A DNA stretch of 13,090 nt from Thermoplasmata archaeon (GCA_030040035.1 JASHUJ010000165.1:1-13090), one strand, 5' to 3'; shown: positions 1 through 7,203, counted from the stretch's first letter. Notes: generated from the sequence alone by a model not told the origin. Made by a program: numbers and translations.

Positions 1-2724
1 TGCCGCCCGCCAGCGCCGCGGGATTTCCGTCAGGAACGTGACCAGGATGCCCCAACCGAGCCCGAACCCCAGCGCCCGGGCCCCGGTCGGCGCGCGACCG
101 GTGACGTTCGACGGCGTCCCGGGGTCCGTCGCGGGCGTGGCACCGGCCGGGGAGAACGCGACGGCGACGGTCTCCGCCGTGCCGTTCACGGCGAACGCCC
201 CGGACGCGCTGAGATACTGCGAATCGGACGGGACCGCGAGGTACTCGTACGATCCGTTCAGGAGGTAGACGGACAGCGTGCGACCGATTCCGCCCTGCGA
301 GAGGCCGTTCGTGGCGAGGGTCCATTCCAGTCCCGACGGGAGGCCGGAGTCGTGGAACTTCACGTGGGAGAAGGCGAGATGGACCGTGACCGAGGACCGG
401 TTCACCTCGAACGATCCCGTCGACGCGCCGCTCACGGACGTCGCGACCGTGAAGTGATAGACGCCGGGGGCGACCGCGAACTTGATCGTGCCGTTGGTGG
501 CGGAGGCGTTCGACGTGCCGAGCGACACGTTCCAGGGCGTCTGCGACGGGAGCCCCTTCTCGTGGAAGGTGACCGTGTAGCTGGCCCGGGTCGTGGAGGC
601 GCCGCGGATCCCGTCGCTCGACCCGTGGAAGTGGAGGTTCCACGCCTCCACGGCGAAGTCGTAGTGGGTCGAGGCGGCGAGTCCAACGATCGTGAACGAG
701 TCGTTCTCTGGACCGACGGAGGCGAAGTGGGTGTAGTCCGTGGTGGGACCCCAGGCCACGGTGTAATTGAGGATCGGCGTCGTGAGCGGGGGCTGCCACA
801 CGAGCGCGATCGCAGAGCCGTTCGTCCGCGCCGCGGTGATATCGGTCGGAGGGGGCGAGCTCGCGTCGGCCAGACCCACGGTCGCGGACCCCGGGAACTC
901 GGGCGATCCGAGCTGCCACATCCACCAGATCGTGCCGACGGGCCCTCCGGCGCTCCCGTTGATCGCGCACGCGCCGTGGGATTCCCGCTCGCAGGCGTAC
1001 GAGTTCGGCGCGATGAGATACGACGCGTTGTAGAACTGACCCTCCTGCGACCACTGGACCCACGAGTAGATCGGAACGCCGGCGAACACGGTGTTCGGGA
1101 GGTACGGACTGACGTTCGTCGCCAGGAATCCGACGTGGCCCGGGGTCATGCGGATGAGCCAGGAATCGTTGCCGAAGCCCTCGTAGTTCCCGTTGACCAT
1201 CGGCCCCGCGGCCACGAGCGACGATCGGTCCGACGCGGAGACCGGCCCGATCGGCACGGCCGGCGGCGAGCCGGGGGGATAGTAGTTCGTGACGTCGAGC
1301 AGGGTCGTGAGGGCGCCGGTCCCGTTCACGGCGTACGTCAATCCGGACCATTCGGCCTGCACGGAGAGTTCGCGCGAAGTGACGTTGAACGCGATCCCGT
1401 TGACCCCGTTGACCTTGATCCCCGAGTCCCAGGTCCCGTCGTACGTCCGCGTCAGGTCCAGGTTCGTCGGGCCCGAGAGCTGCCACTCCTCGATCCCGTC
1501 CGCGGCGCTGCCGTCCGCCTGGACGTTGATGTAGCCGTTGAGATACGGCTCCCAGTAGACATTGTTCGCCTCGTAGTAGTCGAGCGTCCCGACGACCCGC
1601 TGGGTCTGGCTCCACAGGGAGTGGTCGATCACTTCGCCGTTCGTCAGGATGAGCGTCATCTGCGAGTCGTTCCCGTCCCAGCCGGTCAGCTGGACCTGGC
1701 CGTTCGACCGGACCGAGCTCGTGGTGACCCCGGTGAAATTGTACTCGAACCGCTCGTGCGTCGTCACGTTCACGGCTTCGGCGGTGATCGTGGTGGATTT
1801 GTTTGTGAGGGTACCCCAACCGTAGAGGTACGATCCGTCCTGGGTGATCAGGAGGTCGTTCGGGATCATCGCGTAGGCGGGGAAATCCTGGTAGAGGGGC
1901 GTCCAGCCGGTCAGGTTGTCGAGGGTCCGGTTGACGAACGAGTAGAAGGCCAGCTCGTTGGCCGAGGTGAGGTAGTACACGCCGCTCTGCGTCCACGAGA
2001 GCACCGGGTTCTGACAGCCGGGCCCGGTGCCGCTCGCGAGGTCGTTCAGATACGCCGAGTCGCAGGTGTACTCGGGCAGCACGATCGACGTGTTGCCGTA
2101 CAGCACCTCGGGATCGACCGTGAGAAGGACGGTCGATCCGTTCTTCACACTGACGTTGGCGACCGCGCCCCCGAACCCGCTCGGAAATCCGGGTCCCGTG
2201 AGCGACGCGTCGGGACTCGCCGCGATGTAGTAGGCCGAGCCCGACGAGAGGTTCAACCAGAAATTCCCGCTCGGCCCCGTCGTCGTGGTGTTCAGGACCG
2301 GGCAGCTGAGGGGGGAGGGCGGAGACGCGGAGCAGTGCGTCCCGTAGGCGTTCACGGTGACCCCGTCCAGCGCGGGCGCCGTGCCGTATCCATCGAGATT
2401 TCCGACGACGGACCCGGCGAGACCGACGTAACCGGCCGCCGCCCGGTCGTCGTGCTCGATCGCCGACGGAATGGGATCGGGGAGGGCGGGAGAGCTCATC
2501 GTCGCCGCAGGCGCGAACGTTCCGTTCGTCGCGGTCGGGTTTCCGACGGGCCCGAGGTTCGGGCTGATCGAGAGGACGGTCGGAATCGCACGACTCGCCC
2601 CGGATTCAGTGGAGGCTCCCGGCGAAGCCGCCGAACTCACCGCGAGACCCGAACCCGCGAACAGCAGAACGATTCCGACGACGAGGGCGCCCCGCCCGGC
2701 TCGCCGATCGAAGCTCGTCGACAC
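1..2724 (-). CDS. Large secreted, probably glycosylated surface protein with FnIII domain and GLP repeats (3' end off window)
   Basis: The minus-strand frame stays open for 908 codons to the window edge with no stop, so the gene is nearly complete. GTG at 2724 is the first usable start after an in-frame TAA 14 codons upstream. Residues about 13-30 form a signal peptide or membrane anchor (LVVGIVLLFAG), followed by a Ser/Ala/Thr/Pro-rich linker. Residues about 95-165 resemble a carboxypeptidase-regulatory-like beta domain. Residues about 165-620 are beta-rich and unassigned, with many Trp, Tyr and Asn. Residues about 623-709 fit fibronectin type III. Two repeats follow at about 715-785 and 785-870, each opening with a V-x-F-H-x-x-GLPS motif common in archaeal surface proteins. 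Residues about 884-905 (LGFGLGWGILVTFL) look like a C-terminal anchor. There are about 28 N-x-S/T sequons. Six cysteines fall in three close pairs (131/141, 221/237, 578/586). No catalytic motif was recognised. An adhesion or cell-surface role is inferred. Confidence 0.88.
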   Translation of the reverse strand, partial: MSTSFDRRAGRGALVVGIVLLFAGSGLAVSSAASPGASTESGASRAIPTVLSISPNLGPVGNPTATNGTFAPAATMSSPALPDPIPSAIEHDDRAAAGYVGLAGSVVGNLDGYGTAPALDGVTVNAYGTHCSASPPSPLSCPVLNTTTTGPSGNFWLNLSSGSAYYIAASPDASLTGPGFPSGFGGAVANVSVKNGSTVLLTVDPEVLYGNTSIVLPEYTCDSAYLNDLASGTGPGCQNPVLSWTQSGVYYLTSANELAFYSFVNRTLDNLTGWTPLYQDFPAYAMIPNDLLITQDGSYLYGWGTLTNKSTTITAEAVNVTTHERFEYNFTGVTTSSVRSNGQVQLTGWDGNDSQMTLILTNGEVIDHSLWSQTQRVVGTLDYYEANNVYWEPYLNGYINVQADGSAADGIEEWQLSGPTNLDLTRTYDGTWDSGIKVNGVNGIAFNVTSRELSVQAEWSGLTYAVNGTGALTTLLDVTNYYPPGSPPAVPIGPVSASDRSSLVAAGPMVNGNYEGFGNDSWLIRMTPGHVGFLATNVSPYLPNTVFAGVPIYSWVQWSQEGQFYNASYLIAPNSYACERESHGACAINGSAGGPVGTIWWMWQLGSPEFPGSATVGLADASSPPPTDITAARTNGSAIALVWQPPLTTPILNYTVAWGPTTDYTHFASVGPENDSFTIVGLAASTHYDFAVEAWNLHFHGSSDGIRGASTTRASYTVTFHEKGLPSQTPWNVSLGTSNASATNGTIKFAVAPGVYHFTVATSVSGASTGSFEVNRSSVTVHLAFSHVKFHDSGLPSGLEWTLATNGLSQGGIGRTLSVYLLNGSYEYLAVPSDSQYLSASGAFAVNGTAETVAVAFSPAGATPATDPGTPSNVTGRAPTGARALGFGLGWGILVTFLTEIPRRWRAA

Positions 2725-2762
2725 GGGCCCGGCACCCGGCCGCGGGACCCGAAAAGAAGGCC

Positions 2763-2769
2763 ATTAAGG
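2763..2769 (-). promoter_or_regulatory. TATA-like box CCTTAAT for the surface-protein gene
   Basis: The minus strand reads CCTTAAT here, 38 nt before the GTG at 2724. In a GC-rich surrounding this is the only AT-rich core upstream of the gene. The distance would give a leader of roughly 10-15 nt. The same 7-mer faces the opposite gene at 2807. Assignment rests on position and composition only. Confidence 0.5.
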
Positions 2770-2806
2770 TGCCGCTGGGGTGTTCGCGGTACCGGCGGCA
2801 GGAGGC

Positions 2807-2813
2807 CCTTAAT
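2807..2813 (+). promoter_or_regulatory. TATA-like box CCTTAAT for the methyltransferase gene
   Basis: CCTTAAT lies 28 nt before the ATG at 2842, the spacing expected for a leaderless or nearly leaderless archaeal transcript. Together with the box at 2763-2769 it forms a perfect 7-bp inverted repeat flanking the divergent intergenic region. It also supports choosing the ATG at 2842 rather than any more upstream start in the same long open frame. Confidence 0.55.
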
Positions 2814-2841
2814 CGGTCGTCGGGCGCTGGGGGTCCACCCG

Positions 2842-3618
2842 ATGGACCGCAGTCTCGTCCGGTACTATCGCACGGCGGAGAACTATCGTCGTTATCTCGT
2901 CTCCGATCCGAATCGTTACGCCGAGCTGACGCGGTTCTTCCACGCGCACCGGCGCTACGTCGGCCGTTCCGTGCTCGATCTGGGGTGCGGCGGTGGCGTG
3001 CTGGAGTCGATCGTCGCGCCGTCCGGTCGCAGGTACGTCGGAGTCGACGTGCACCCGGACATGCTGCGCGCGGCTCGAGCGGCGGCTCGGGCCCGGGGAT
3101 CGACCGCCCGATTCCTCCGTGGGGACATCACTCGCCTCCGCGTCCGAGGCCGCTTCGACACGCTGGCGCTCCTCGGCAACGCGCTCGGACATCTTTCGGT
3201 CGGTGAGATGGTCGAGCTGCTCCGGCTCCGCGCCGCGAACGTCCACGCGGGGAGCACCTTCCTTCTCGACTACCGGGACGTCGTCGGGATGTTCTGGCGG
3301 GGATCCTGGACCCGAGGGCCGTTTGCGCAGCGTCACAAACGCGGAACGATTGTGAGCCGGACCCGGTCGGTCGACCTGGAGGAAGGACGGATCCACATCC
3401 GAGCCCGGCCGGCCTCCGGTCGATGGTCGGTCGAGTTCACGCAGTCGATCTGGTCGGCGTACGTGCTCGAGGCCCTGATGCGGGCCCACGGCTGGAAACT
3501 CGTCCACCGCACCCCGGGCCGATCGGTGCCGGACGGCCGGCCCGAACCGGATCGCTGGGAGGAGGTCTACCGGTTCGTCGCGCCGCTCCGTTCGTCGAGG
3601 GTCCGCTCCATCAGTTGA
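2842..3618 (+). CDS. Class I SAM-dependent methyltransferase, substrate unknown
   Basis: The 258-residue protein has a Rossmann-type SAM-binding core. Motif I is VLDLGCGGG at about residues 44-52, the acidic end of strand 2 is in VGVDVHPDML (Asp69), GD is at 94-95, and FDTLALLGNALGHLS at 105-119 matches the motif IV region of small-molecule methyltransferases. The N-terminal 40 residues (YYRTAENYRRYL...) are helical and probably cap the active site. The C-terminal part contains beta-strand pairs and ends with a typical GWKLVHRTPG segment. The start is the ATG 28 nt after a CCTTAAT box; the same frame is open far upstream, but only as antisense to the surface-protein gene. The last 52 bp overlap the 3' end of the convergent acetyltransferase gene. 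The fold is secure, but the substrate cannot be told from sequence. Confidence 0.88.
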   Translation: MDRSLVRYYRTAENYRRYLVSDPNRYAELTRFFHAHRRYVGRSVLDLGCGGGVLESIVAPSGRRYVGVDVHPDMLRAARAAARARGSTARFLRGDITRLRVRGRFDTLALLGNALGHLSVGEMVELLRLRAANVHAGSTFLLDYRDVVGMFWRGSWTRGPFAQRHKRGTIVSRTRSVDLEEGRIHIRARPASGRWSVEFTQSIWSAYVLEALMRAHGWKLVHRTPGRSVPDGRPEPDRWEEVYRFVAPLRSSRVRSIS

Positions 3619-4178
3619 AAATCGAACGGCGGCGCGGGTGGTCCGAGGCGGATGGCGCGGACCTTTCGGAAGCCCGCCGCTTCGTAGTACGCGACGAGAC
3701 GGGCGTTCGCCGCGAGACAGTCGAGGCGCAGGAGGGAGCGGCCCTCGGCCCGGGTCCGGCGCGCGATCCACTCGATCAACTCACGGCCCACCCCGAGGTG
3801 CGCCTCCGACCGCCGCACCGCGAGCTTGTGGAGATACCCGGCCACCGGCGGCTGGGGACCCCAGAACCTCGGATCGTCCCACGATAGGCTGAACGTGGCG
3901 ACCGCGACCGGGCCCCGCTCGGCGACGTGGAACTCCCGTCGGCGGATCCCCTCCTCGATGGGCTCCCGGGGGAACGGAACCGGCCAGCCGCCGCCGGCTC
4001 GGAACCGTTGCTGGTGCCGGGCCGCCTCCGTCAGGATCTCCACGATCGCGGAAACGTCGGAGAGGCCAGCGGCTCGGACGGCGATCGACCCGTCTCGCCC
4101 CGTGGCGAGGGTAGCCGAATCCGTCCGATCTTCCATCAGCCAACGAACCTCGCCGGTCCGGAGAGCGAAGGGCCGCAT
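3567..4178 (-). CDS. GNAT-family N-acetyltransferase
   Basis: This 203-residue protein has a GNAT domain from about residue 32 (IAVRAAGLSDVSAIVEIL) to 193. The strand 4 and acetyl-CoA loop region is YLHKLAVRR...AHLGVGRELIEWI (about 115-137), with the GVG pyrophosphate-binding turn. RLDCLAANARLVAYYEAAGF (151-170) is the classic C-terminal motif B. It transfers acetyl from acetyl-CoA to an amine, but the acceptor is unknown. The start is uncertain: ATG at 4178, or an in-frame ATG at 4136 (MEDRTDS) with GAGGT 10 nt before it. Neither start removes domain residues. The gene follows the MFS exporter on the same strand with no clear promoter in the short gap, so co-transcription is likely and a detoxifying acetylation role is possible. 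It overlaps the methyltransferase tail by 52 bp. Confidence 0.87.
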   Translation of the reverse strand: MRPFALRTGEVRWLMEDRTDSATLATGRDGSIAVRAAGLSDVSAIVEILTEAARHQQRFRAGGGWPVPFPREPIEEGIRRREFHVAERGPVAVATFSLSWDDPRFWGPQPPVAGYLHKLAVRRSEAHLGVGRELIEWIARRTRAEGRSLLRLDCLAANARLVAYYEAAGFRKVRAIRLGPPAPPFDFQLMERTLDERSGATNR

Positions 4179-4232
4179 AGCACCGCGGGGGCCTGCGCGG
4201 TGCGCGGCGAGATCGGCGGACCGTTCAGGACG

Positions 4233-5789
4233 CTAGGCGGGCGGCTCGGATTTCGCCGTCACTTCGAGCGTCGGCGTCGCGGTCGGCTGCGAGACCTTCA
4301 CCCGACCGGTCAGCCAGAACGCCGCGACGAAGGCGAGCAGGACCGAGATCGCGAGGAGCAGGAACACCTCGTTGTAGGATTGCACGAGCGCGTTGAGCAC
4401 CGCCGTCGGCGTGGTCGCGCCCTTGCTGAGCCCCTGGAACCGCCAGGCCTGATAGATCGTGAGCAGGGAGAGGCCGATCGCACCGCCGAGGCTTTGGAAG
4501 AACCGCACGAGCCCGACCGCCGCGCCGACCTCCCGCGGAGGCGCCTCGTTCTGCACCGCGACCGTCGCGCCGGCGAGGCTCAGACCGAGTCCGAAGCCGA
4601 CCGGGATGAGGGGGAGGGCGATGCCCCCGGTCGGGAGGAAGCCGAAGGAGAAGACCCACAGCGGGGTCGCGGCAGTCAGAACGGTCAGGGCGAGCGCGGT
4701 GAGGCCCGATAGGAGGAGCCCCGGGACCACGACGACCCGGTAGGGGACCCGGTTGAGGATCGCCCCCGCCGAACCGGCGCCGATCACGAGCGGGATCGCC
4801 ACGAAGTAGATCATGTTCCGGATGTCGGCGGCCGAGTGACCGAGGACGATCCCGACGTAGAGCGACAGGAACGTGATGAGCGCACTGAAGACGATCCCGG
4901 TGAACCAGCTGATCGCGCTCGCCGAGGCGATCACGCGCCGCCCGAGGATCCGCCAGGGGATCAGCGGGTCCGCGATGCGGAGCTCCCGGACGAGGTACGC
5001 GGCGAACAGGGCGATCGTGCCGGCGAGGAGCGCGAGGATGCGCGGATCGGCCCAGCCCCAGCCCGCGTCCGCGACCTGGACGAGGGCGATCATCAGGGTC
5101 GATACCCAGCCCGCGAGCAGGGCCGTCGCGGGGAGATCGAGCCGTCCGCCGGTAGAGGACCGAAGGGGTCCCACGGCGAGGGCGACGATCGCGGCGGCGA
5201 AGACGCCGAAGGGCAGGTTGATGTAGAAGACCCAGCGCCAGGTCGTGACGGAGACGATGTAGCTTCCGAGGAGCGGACCGGCGACGATCGCGATCCCCGA
5301 GGACGCGGTGAGGAGCGCGACCGCGCGGGTCCGCTGCTCGGGCGGGAACATCACGGTGACCATCCCGATCGCGACCGGGAAGATTCCGCCGCCGCCGAAG
5401 CCCTGCACGCTGCGGAAGATGATCAGCTCGGTGAGGTTCTGGCTGAGGCCGGCGAGCATCGAGCCGGCGATGAAGATGACGAGGCCGGCGAGGAAGACGT
5501 TGCGTCGACTCGAGATGTCCGAGAGGCGTCCGAAGATCGGGATCGCGATCGTCGAGCTGACGAGATAGCCGCTGACGACGAAGGTGACCCCGTTCACTTG
5601 GTGCAGATCGCCCGCGATCGTGGGCAGGACCGTCGAGACGACGAGCGCGTCCATCGCCCCCATCAGGATCGCGAAGAAGATCCCAACTAGGACGATGACG
5701 CCCTCCAGCTCCCGGAGCCGGGAGCGCAGTGCGGACGGTTCGGACGTTTCGCGGGGGGCGCGGGGTGCCGAGGGGAGTGCCGCCGTCAT
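4233..5789 (-). CDS. DHA2-type (EmrB/QacA-like) MFS drug exporter, about 14 TM segments
   Basis: The 518-residue protein is a drug:H+ antiporter by its motifs. These are the D1-type MDALVVSTVLPTIAGDL in TM1 (about 46-62), motif A GRLSDISSRRN (87-97), motif B with the conserved Arg in IIFRSVQGFGGGG (123-135), and the antiporter motif C AIVAGPLLGSYI followed by TWRWVFYINLPFG (about 167-195). Length and hydrophobic pattern fit 14-TM DHA2 proteins, and the last TM is followed by a short Thr/Pro-rich cytosolic tail. I prefer ATG 5789, which has GAGG just upstream and a TATA-like TAAATA about 37-43 nt away. An in-frame ATG at 5813 would add 8 residues, but that codon touches the palindrome that looks like the repressor site. 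The gene is divergent from a TetR gene, which suggests ligand-induced expression. The exported compound is unknown. Confidence 0.93.
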   Translation of the reverse strand: MTAALPSAPRAPRETSEPSALRSRLRELEGVIVLVGIFFAILMGAMDALVVSTVLPTIAGDLHQVNGVTFVVSGYLVSSTIAIPIFGRLSDISSRRNVFLAGLVIFIAGSMLAGLSQNLTELIIFRSVQGFGGGGIFPVAIGMVTVMFPPEQRTRAVALLTASSGIAIVAGPLLGSYIVSVTTWRWVFYINLPFGVFAAAIVALAVGPLRSSTGGRLDLPATALLAGWVSTLMIALVQVADAGWGWADPRILALLAGTIALFAAYLVRELRIADPLIPWRILGRRVIASASAISWFTGIVFSALITFLSLYVGIVLGHSAADIRNMIYFVAIPLVIGAGSAGAILNRVPYRVVVVPGLLLSGLTALALTVLTAATPLWVFSFGFLPTGGIALPLIPVGFGLGLSLAGATVAVQNEAPPREVGAAVGLVRFFQSLGGAIGLSLLTIYQAWRFQGLSKGATTPTAVLNALVQSYNEVFLLLAISVLLAFVAAFWLTGRVKVSQPTATPTLEVTAKSEPPA

Positions 5790-5812
5790 GGAGCCTCGTG
5801 TTCGCGGAAACA

Positions 5813-5825
5813 TGACTATTGGTCA
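5813..5825. promoter_or_regulatory. Palindrome TGAC-N5-GTCA, probable TetR operator
   Basis: TGACTATTGGTCA is a perfect 4-bp-arm dyad with a 5-bp spacer. It sits between the TATA-like TAAATA of the exporter promoter and the preferred exporter start, where a bound repressor would block transcription. The half-site GGTCA recurs at 5840-5844, 19 bp further on, and AGTAT (5825-5829) and ATACT (5844-5848) form a further spaced inverted repeat. Its role as the TetR site is inferred from position. Confidence 0.5.
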
Positions 5826-5833
5826 GTATTTAG
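5825..5833 (-). promoter_or_regulatory. TATA-like element of the MFS promoter
   Basis: The minus strand reads CTAAATACT. It is 35-43 nt before the preferred exporter start at 5789, predicting a leader of about 10-15 nt. It lies in a sharply AT-rich stretch (5813-5873) in otherwise GC-rich DNA. A second AT-rich element, CCTAAAG on the same strand (about 5835-5841), could serve instead if the start at 5813 were used. Confidence 0.42.
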
Positions 5834-5866
5834 TCTTTAGGTCATACTTCCTGCTACAAGACAGTC

Positions 5867-5873
5867 ATTATAC
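5867..5873 (+). promoter_or_regulatory. TATA-like box ATTATAC of the tetR promoter
   Basis: ATTATAC lies 42 nt before the ATG at 5916, so transcription would start with a leader of about 15-20 nt. It is the closest AT-rich core to the regulator gene. The divergent exporter elements and the candidate operator are within 60 bp, so one repressor could control both directions. Confidence 0.48.
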
Positions 5874-5915
5874 GGTCGTTCGGCTTGATCGGGATCGGTC
5901 GCGCCGGGGGAACGC

Positions 5916-6593
5916 ATGCCGAAGGTCGTGCGGGAATACAAGGTGCAGGCCCGGGCCCGCATCATCGGGGCCGCCGTGTCGGCGATCCAGCGCAAGGGCC
6001 TCAGCGGCCTCACGATGGACGATATTGCGCGCGAGATCGGGGTCAGCAAGGGCGCGCTCTACCTGTACTTCTCCTCCAAAGCCCAGCTCCTGGAGGCGAT
6101 CCTGAGCGAGTACCGCGACGAGATGATGGCGCAGCTCGAACGAGCGGTGGAGAAGGGCGACGTCGCCGAAGGCATCGCCGGGACCATCGACAAGATCTTT
6201 TCCGGCGAGTTCAACCCGGCCGTCTGGCACCAGGTCGTGGTCGACGCGGCCGCCGATCCCGAGATCCAACAGGCGTTGCGCGACGACTCCCGGAAGGACG
6301 TGGAAGAGCTCCAAGCGTTCCTCCGCCGAATGGAGGCCCGCGGCCGGATCCCCCACCAGGACGATCCGGAAGTGATCGCCGACATCATCTCGTTCCTGCT
6401 CGGCGGCACCCTGCTGATGGTCTCCACCCGGCGCGACCCCGACGAGGCCCGACGGCGACTCGTGCGGGCCCTCCGGTGGACCCTACGGCTCCCGCCCGAC
6501 GGCGCCGCGACAGCGGCTCGCGCGGCGCATCAGTCCCCCCGCCGTCCCCGGGCCGGTCGACGCGTCGCCGGACCGAGCCGGGCTCGGAGTTGA
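5916..6593 (+). CDS. TetR/AcrR-family transcriptional repressor
   Basis: The 225-residue protein opens with the canonical TetR DNA-binding domain: ARIIGAAVSAIQRKGLSGLT (about 14-33), then the helix-turn-helix MDDIAREIGVSKGALYLYF (about 34-52), then SSKAQLLEAIL. The remainder, to about residue 195, is an all-helical ligand-binding and dimerisation domain (VWHQVVVDAAADPEIQQAL, then DPEVIADIISFLLGGTLLM). The last 30 residues are an Arg/Ala/Pro-rich tail beyond the usual family length of about 190-200. It is divergent from a DHA2 exporter across a 126-bp AT-rich control region, the usual layout for a repressor released by an exported ligand. The ligand is unknown. Confidence 0.93.
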   Translation: MPKVVREYKVQARARIIGAAVSAIQRKGLSGLTMDDIAREIGVSKGALYLYFSSKAQLLEAILSEYRDEMMAQLERAVEKGDVAEGIAGTIDKIFSGEFNPAVWHQVVVDAAADPEIQQALRDDSRKDVEELQAFLRRMEARGRIPHQDDPEVIADIISFLLGGTLLMVSTRRDPDEARRRLVRALRWTLRLPPDGAATAARAAHQSPRRPRAGRRVAGPSRARS

Positions 6594-6613
6594 GTACAAG
6601 TAGAGGTGCGCTA

Positions 6614-6618
6614 GGAGG
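6614..6618 (+). promoter_or_regulatory. Shine-Dalgarno GGAGG for the zinc-ribbon protein
   Basis: GGAGG lies 6 nt before the GTG at 6625 and decides that start. It is one of the few strong SD sites in the window, since most other genes rely on TATA-proximal or overlapping starts. A weak TATA-like GTACAAGTA at about 6594-6602 would place the transcription start very close to the GTG, so the SD may instead point to read-through from tetR. Confidence 0.55.
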
Positions 6619-6624
6619 GAAGAC

Positions 6625-7203
6625 GTGCAGTCGCAGTCGTGCCCGTCGTGCGGTGCCCCGGTCCCGCTCGGGGCCGCGTTCTGCCAGTTCTGCGGAACGT
6701 CGCTGGCATCGCCGGCCGGTCCGCTCCCCTCGGCGCCCGCGACTCCCAGCGCTCCGTTCATGGCGCCTCCGCCGGTCGTCGCGCCTCCGCCGCGGCGCCG
6801 GGTCTCCCGTCTCGTGGTGGTGATCCTCGTCGTCGTGGTCGTGCTGATCATCGTCTCCGTCGCCGCCTACGCGTTCTTCGCGACGTCCGCCGCGCCGCCG
6901 ATCCAGGTCCAGTTCATCAACGTCTGGGCGCCCGACAACGTGTGCGGGCTCAACTCGACCCCGATCGGCTACTACGGGTACAACGGCTCGACCGGTGCCG
7001 GCGTGGCGCTCGAGCTCGAGGTGCCGAACGTGAACGCCACCGCGTGCACGGTCCAGACCGTCACCACGAACACGACGGGCTTCTCGCTCAGCGGCGTCCA
7101 AGTGCCCCTGACGGTGCCGGGCAACGGCAACGCGACGATGAACCTGACCGTCACGTCGCCGAGCTCCTCCTACTCGGGAGATCTCAATCTCGTGTTCAGT
7201 TGA
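6625..7203 (+). CDS. Zinc-ribbon, single-TM protein with extracytoplasmic beta domain
   Basis: This 192-residue protein begins with a compact zinc ribbon, CPSC...CQFCG (Cys6, 9, 20, 23). A Pro/Ala-rich linker follows (about 28-56), then RRR and a very Val/Ile-rich membrane helix (about 63-87). The positive-inside rule puts the zinc ribbon in the cytosol and residues 90-192 outside. The outer part is Thr/Asn/Gly-rich, with several N-x-S/T sequons and two cysteines (107, 141), and looks like an Ig-like or other beta-sandwich domain. It starts at GTG with a good SD and lies 31 bp after tetR on the same strand. This architecture is common among archaeal membrane proteins, but no function is established. 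A link between cytosolic partners and the envelope is only inference. Confidence 0.85.
   Translation: MQSQSCPSCGAPVPLGAAFCQFCGTSLASPAGPLPSAPATPSAPFMAPPPVVAPPPRRRVSRLVVVILVVVVVLIIVSVAAYAFFATSAAPPIQVQFINVWAPDNVCGLNSTPIGYYGYNGSTGAGVALELEVPNVNATACTVQTVTTNTTGFSLSGVQVPLTVPGNGNATMNLTVTSPSSSYSGDLNLVFS

Noticed and set aside
352..2841. A very long plus-strand open frame that runs in frame into the methyltransferase and would make a fusion of over 1,000 residues
   Set aside because: It is antisense to the surface protein, rich in Arg, Gly, Asp and Val as expected for a shadow frame in GC-rich DNA, and has no domain. The minus-strand reading has a signal peptide, FnIII and repeats. The methyltransferase starts at 2842 after its own promoter box.
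4836..5690. Plus-strand open frame rich in Asp, Glu and Arg opposite the MFS gene
   Set aside because: Its composition mirrors the codons of hydrophobic helices on the other strand. It has no motif, and the exporter frame is unmistakable.
5787..5813. ATG at 5813 as the exporter start
   Set aside because: It is possible, but the codon touches the candidate operator and lies only about 12 nt from the TAAATA element, too close for a transcript to include it. ATG 5789, with GAGG upstream, fits better.
6385..7101. Minus-strand frame over tetR and the zinc-ribbon gene
   Set aside because: It is a shadow of two convincing plus-strand genes. Its His/Asp/Arg-rich stretch is the complement of the poly-Val membrane helix.
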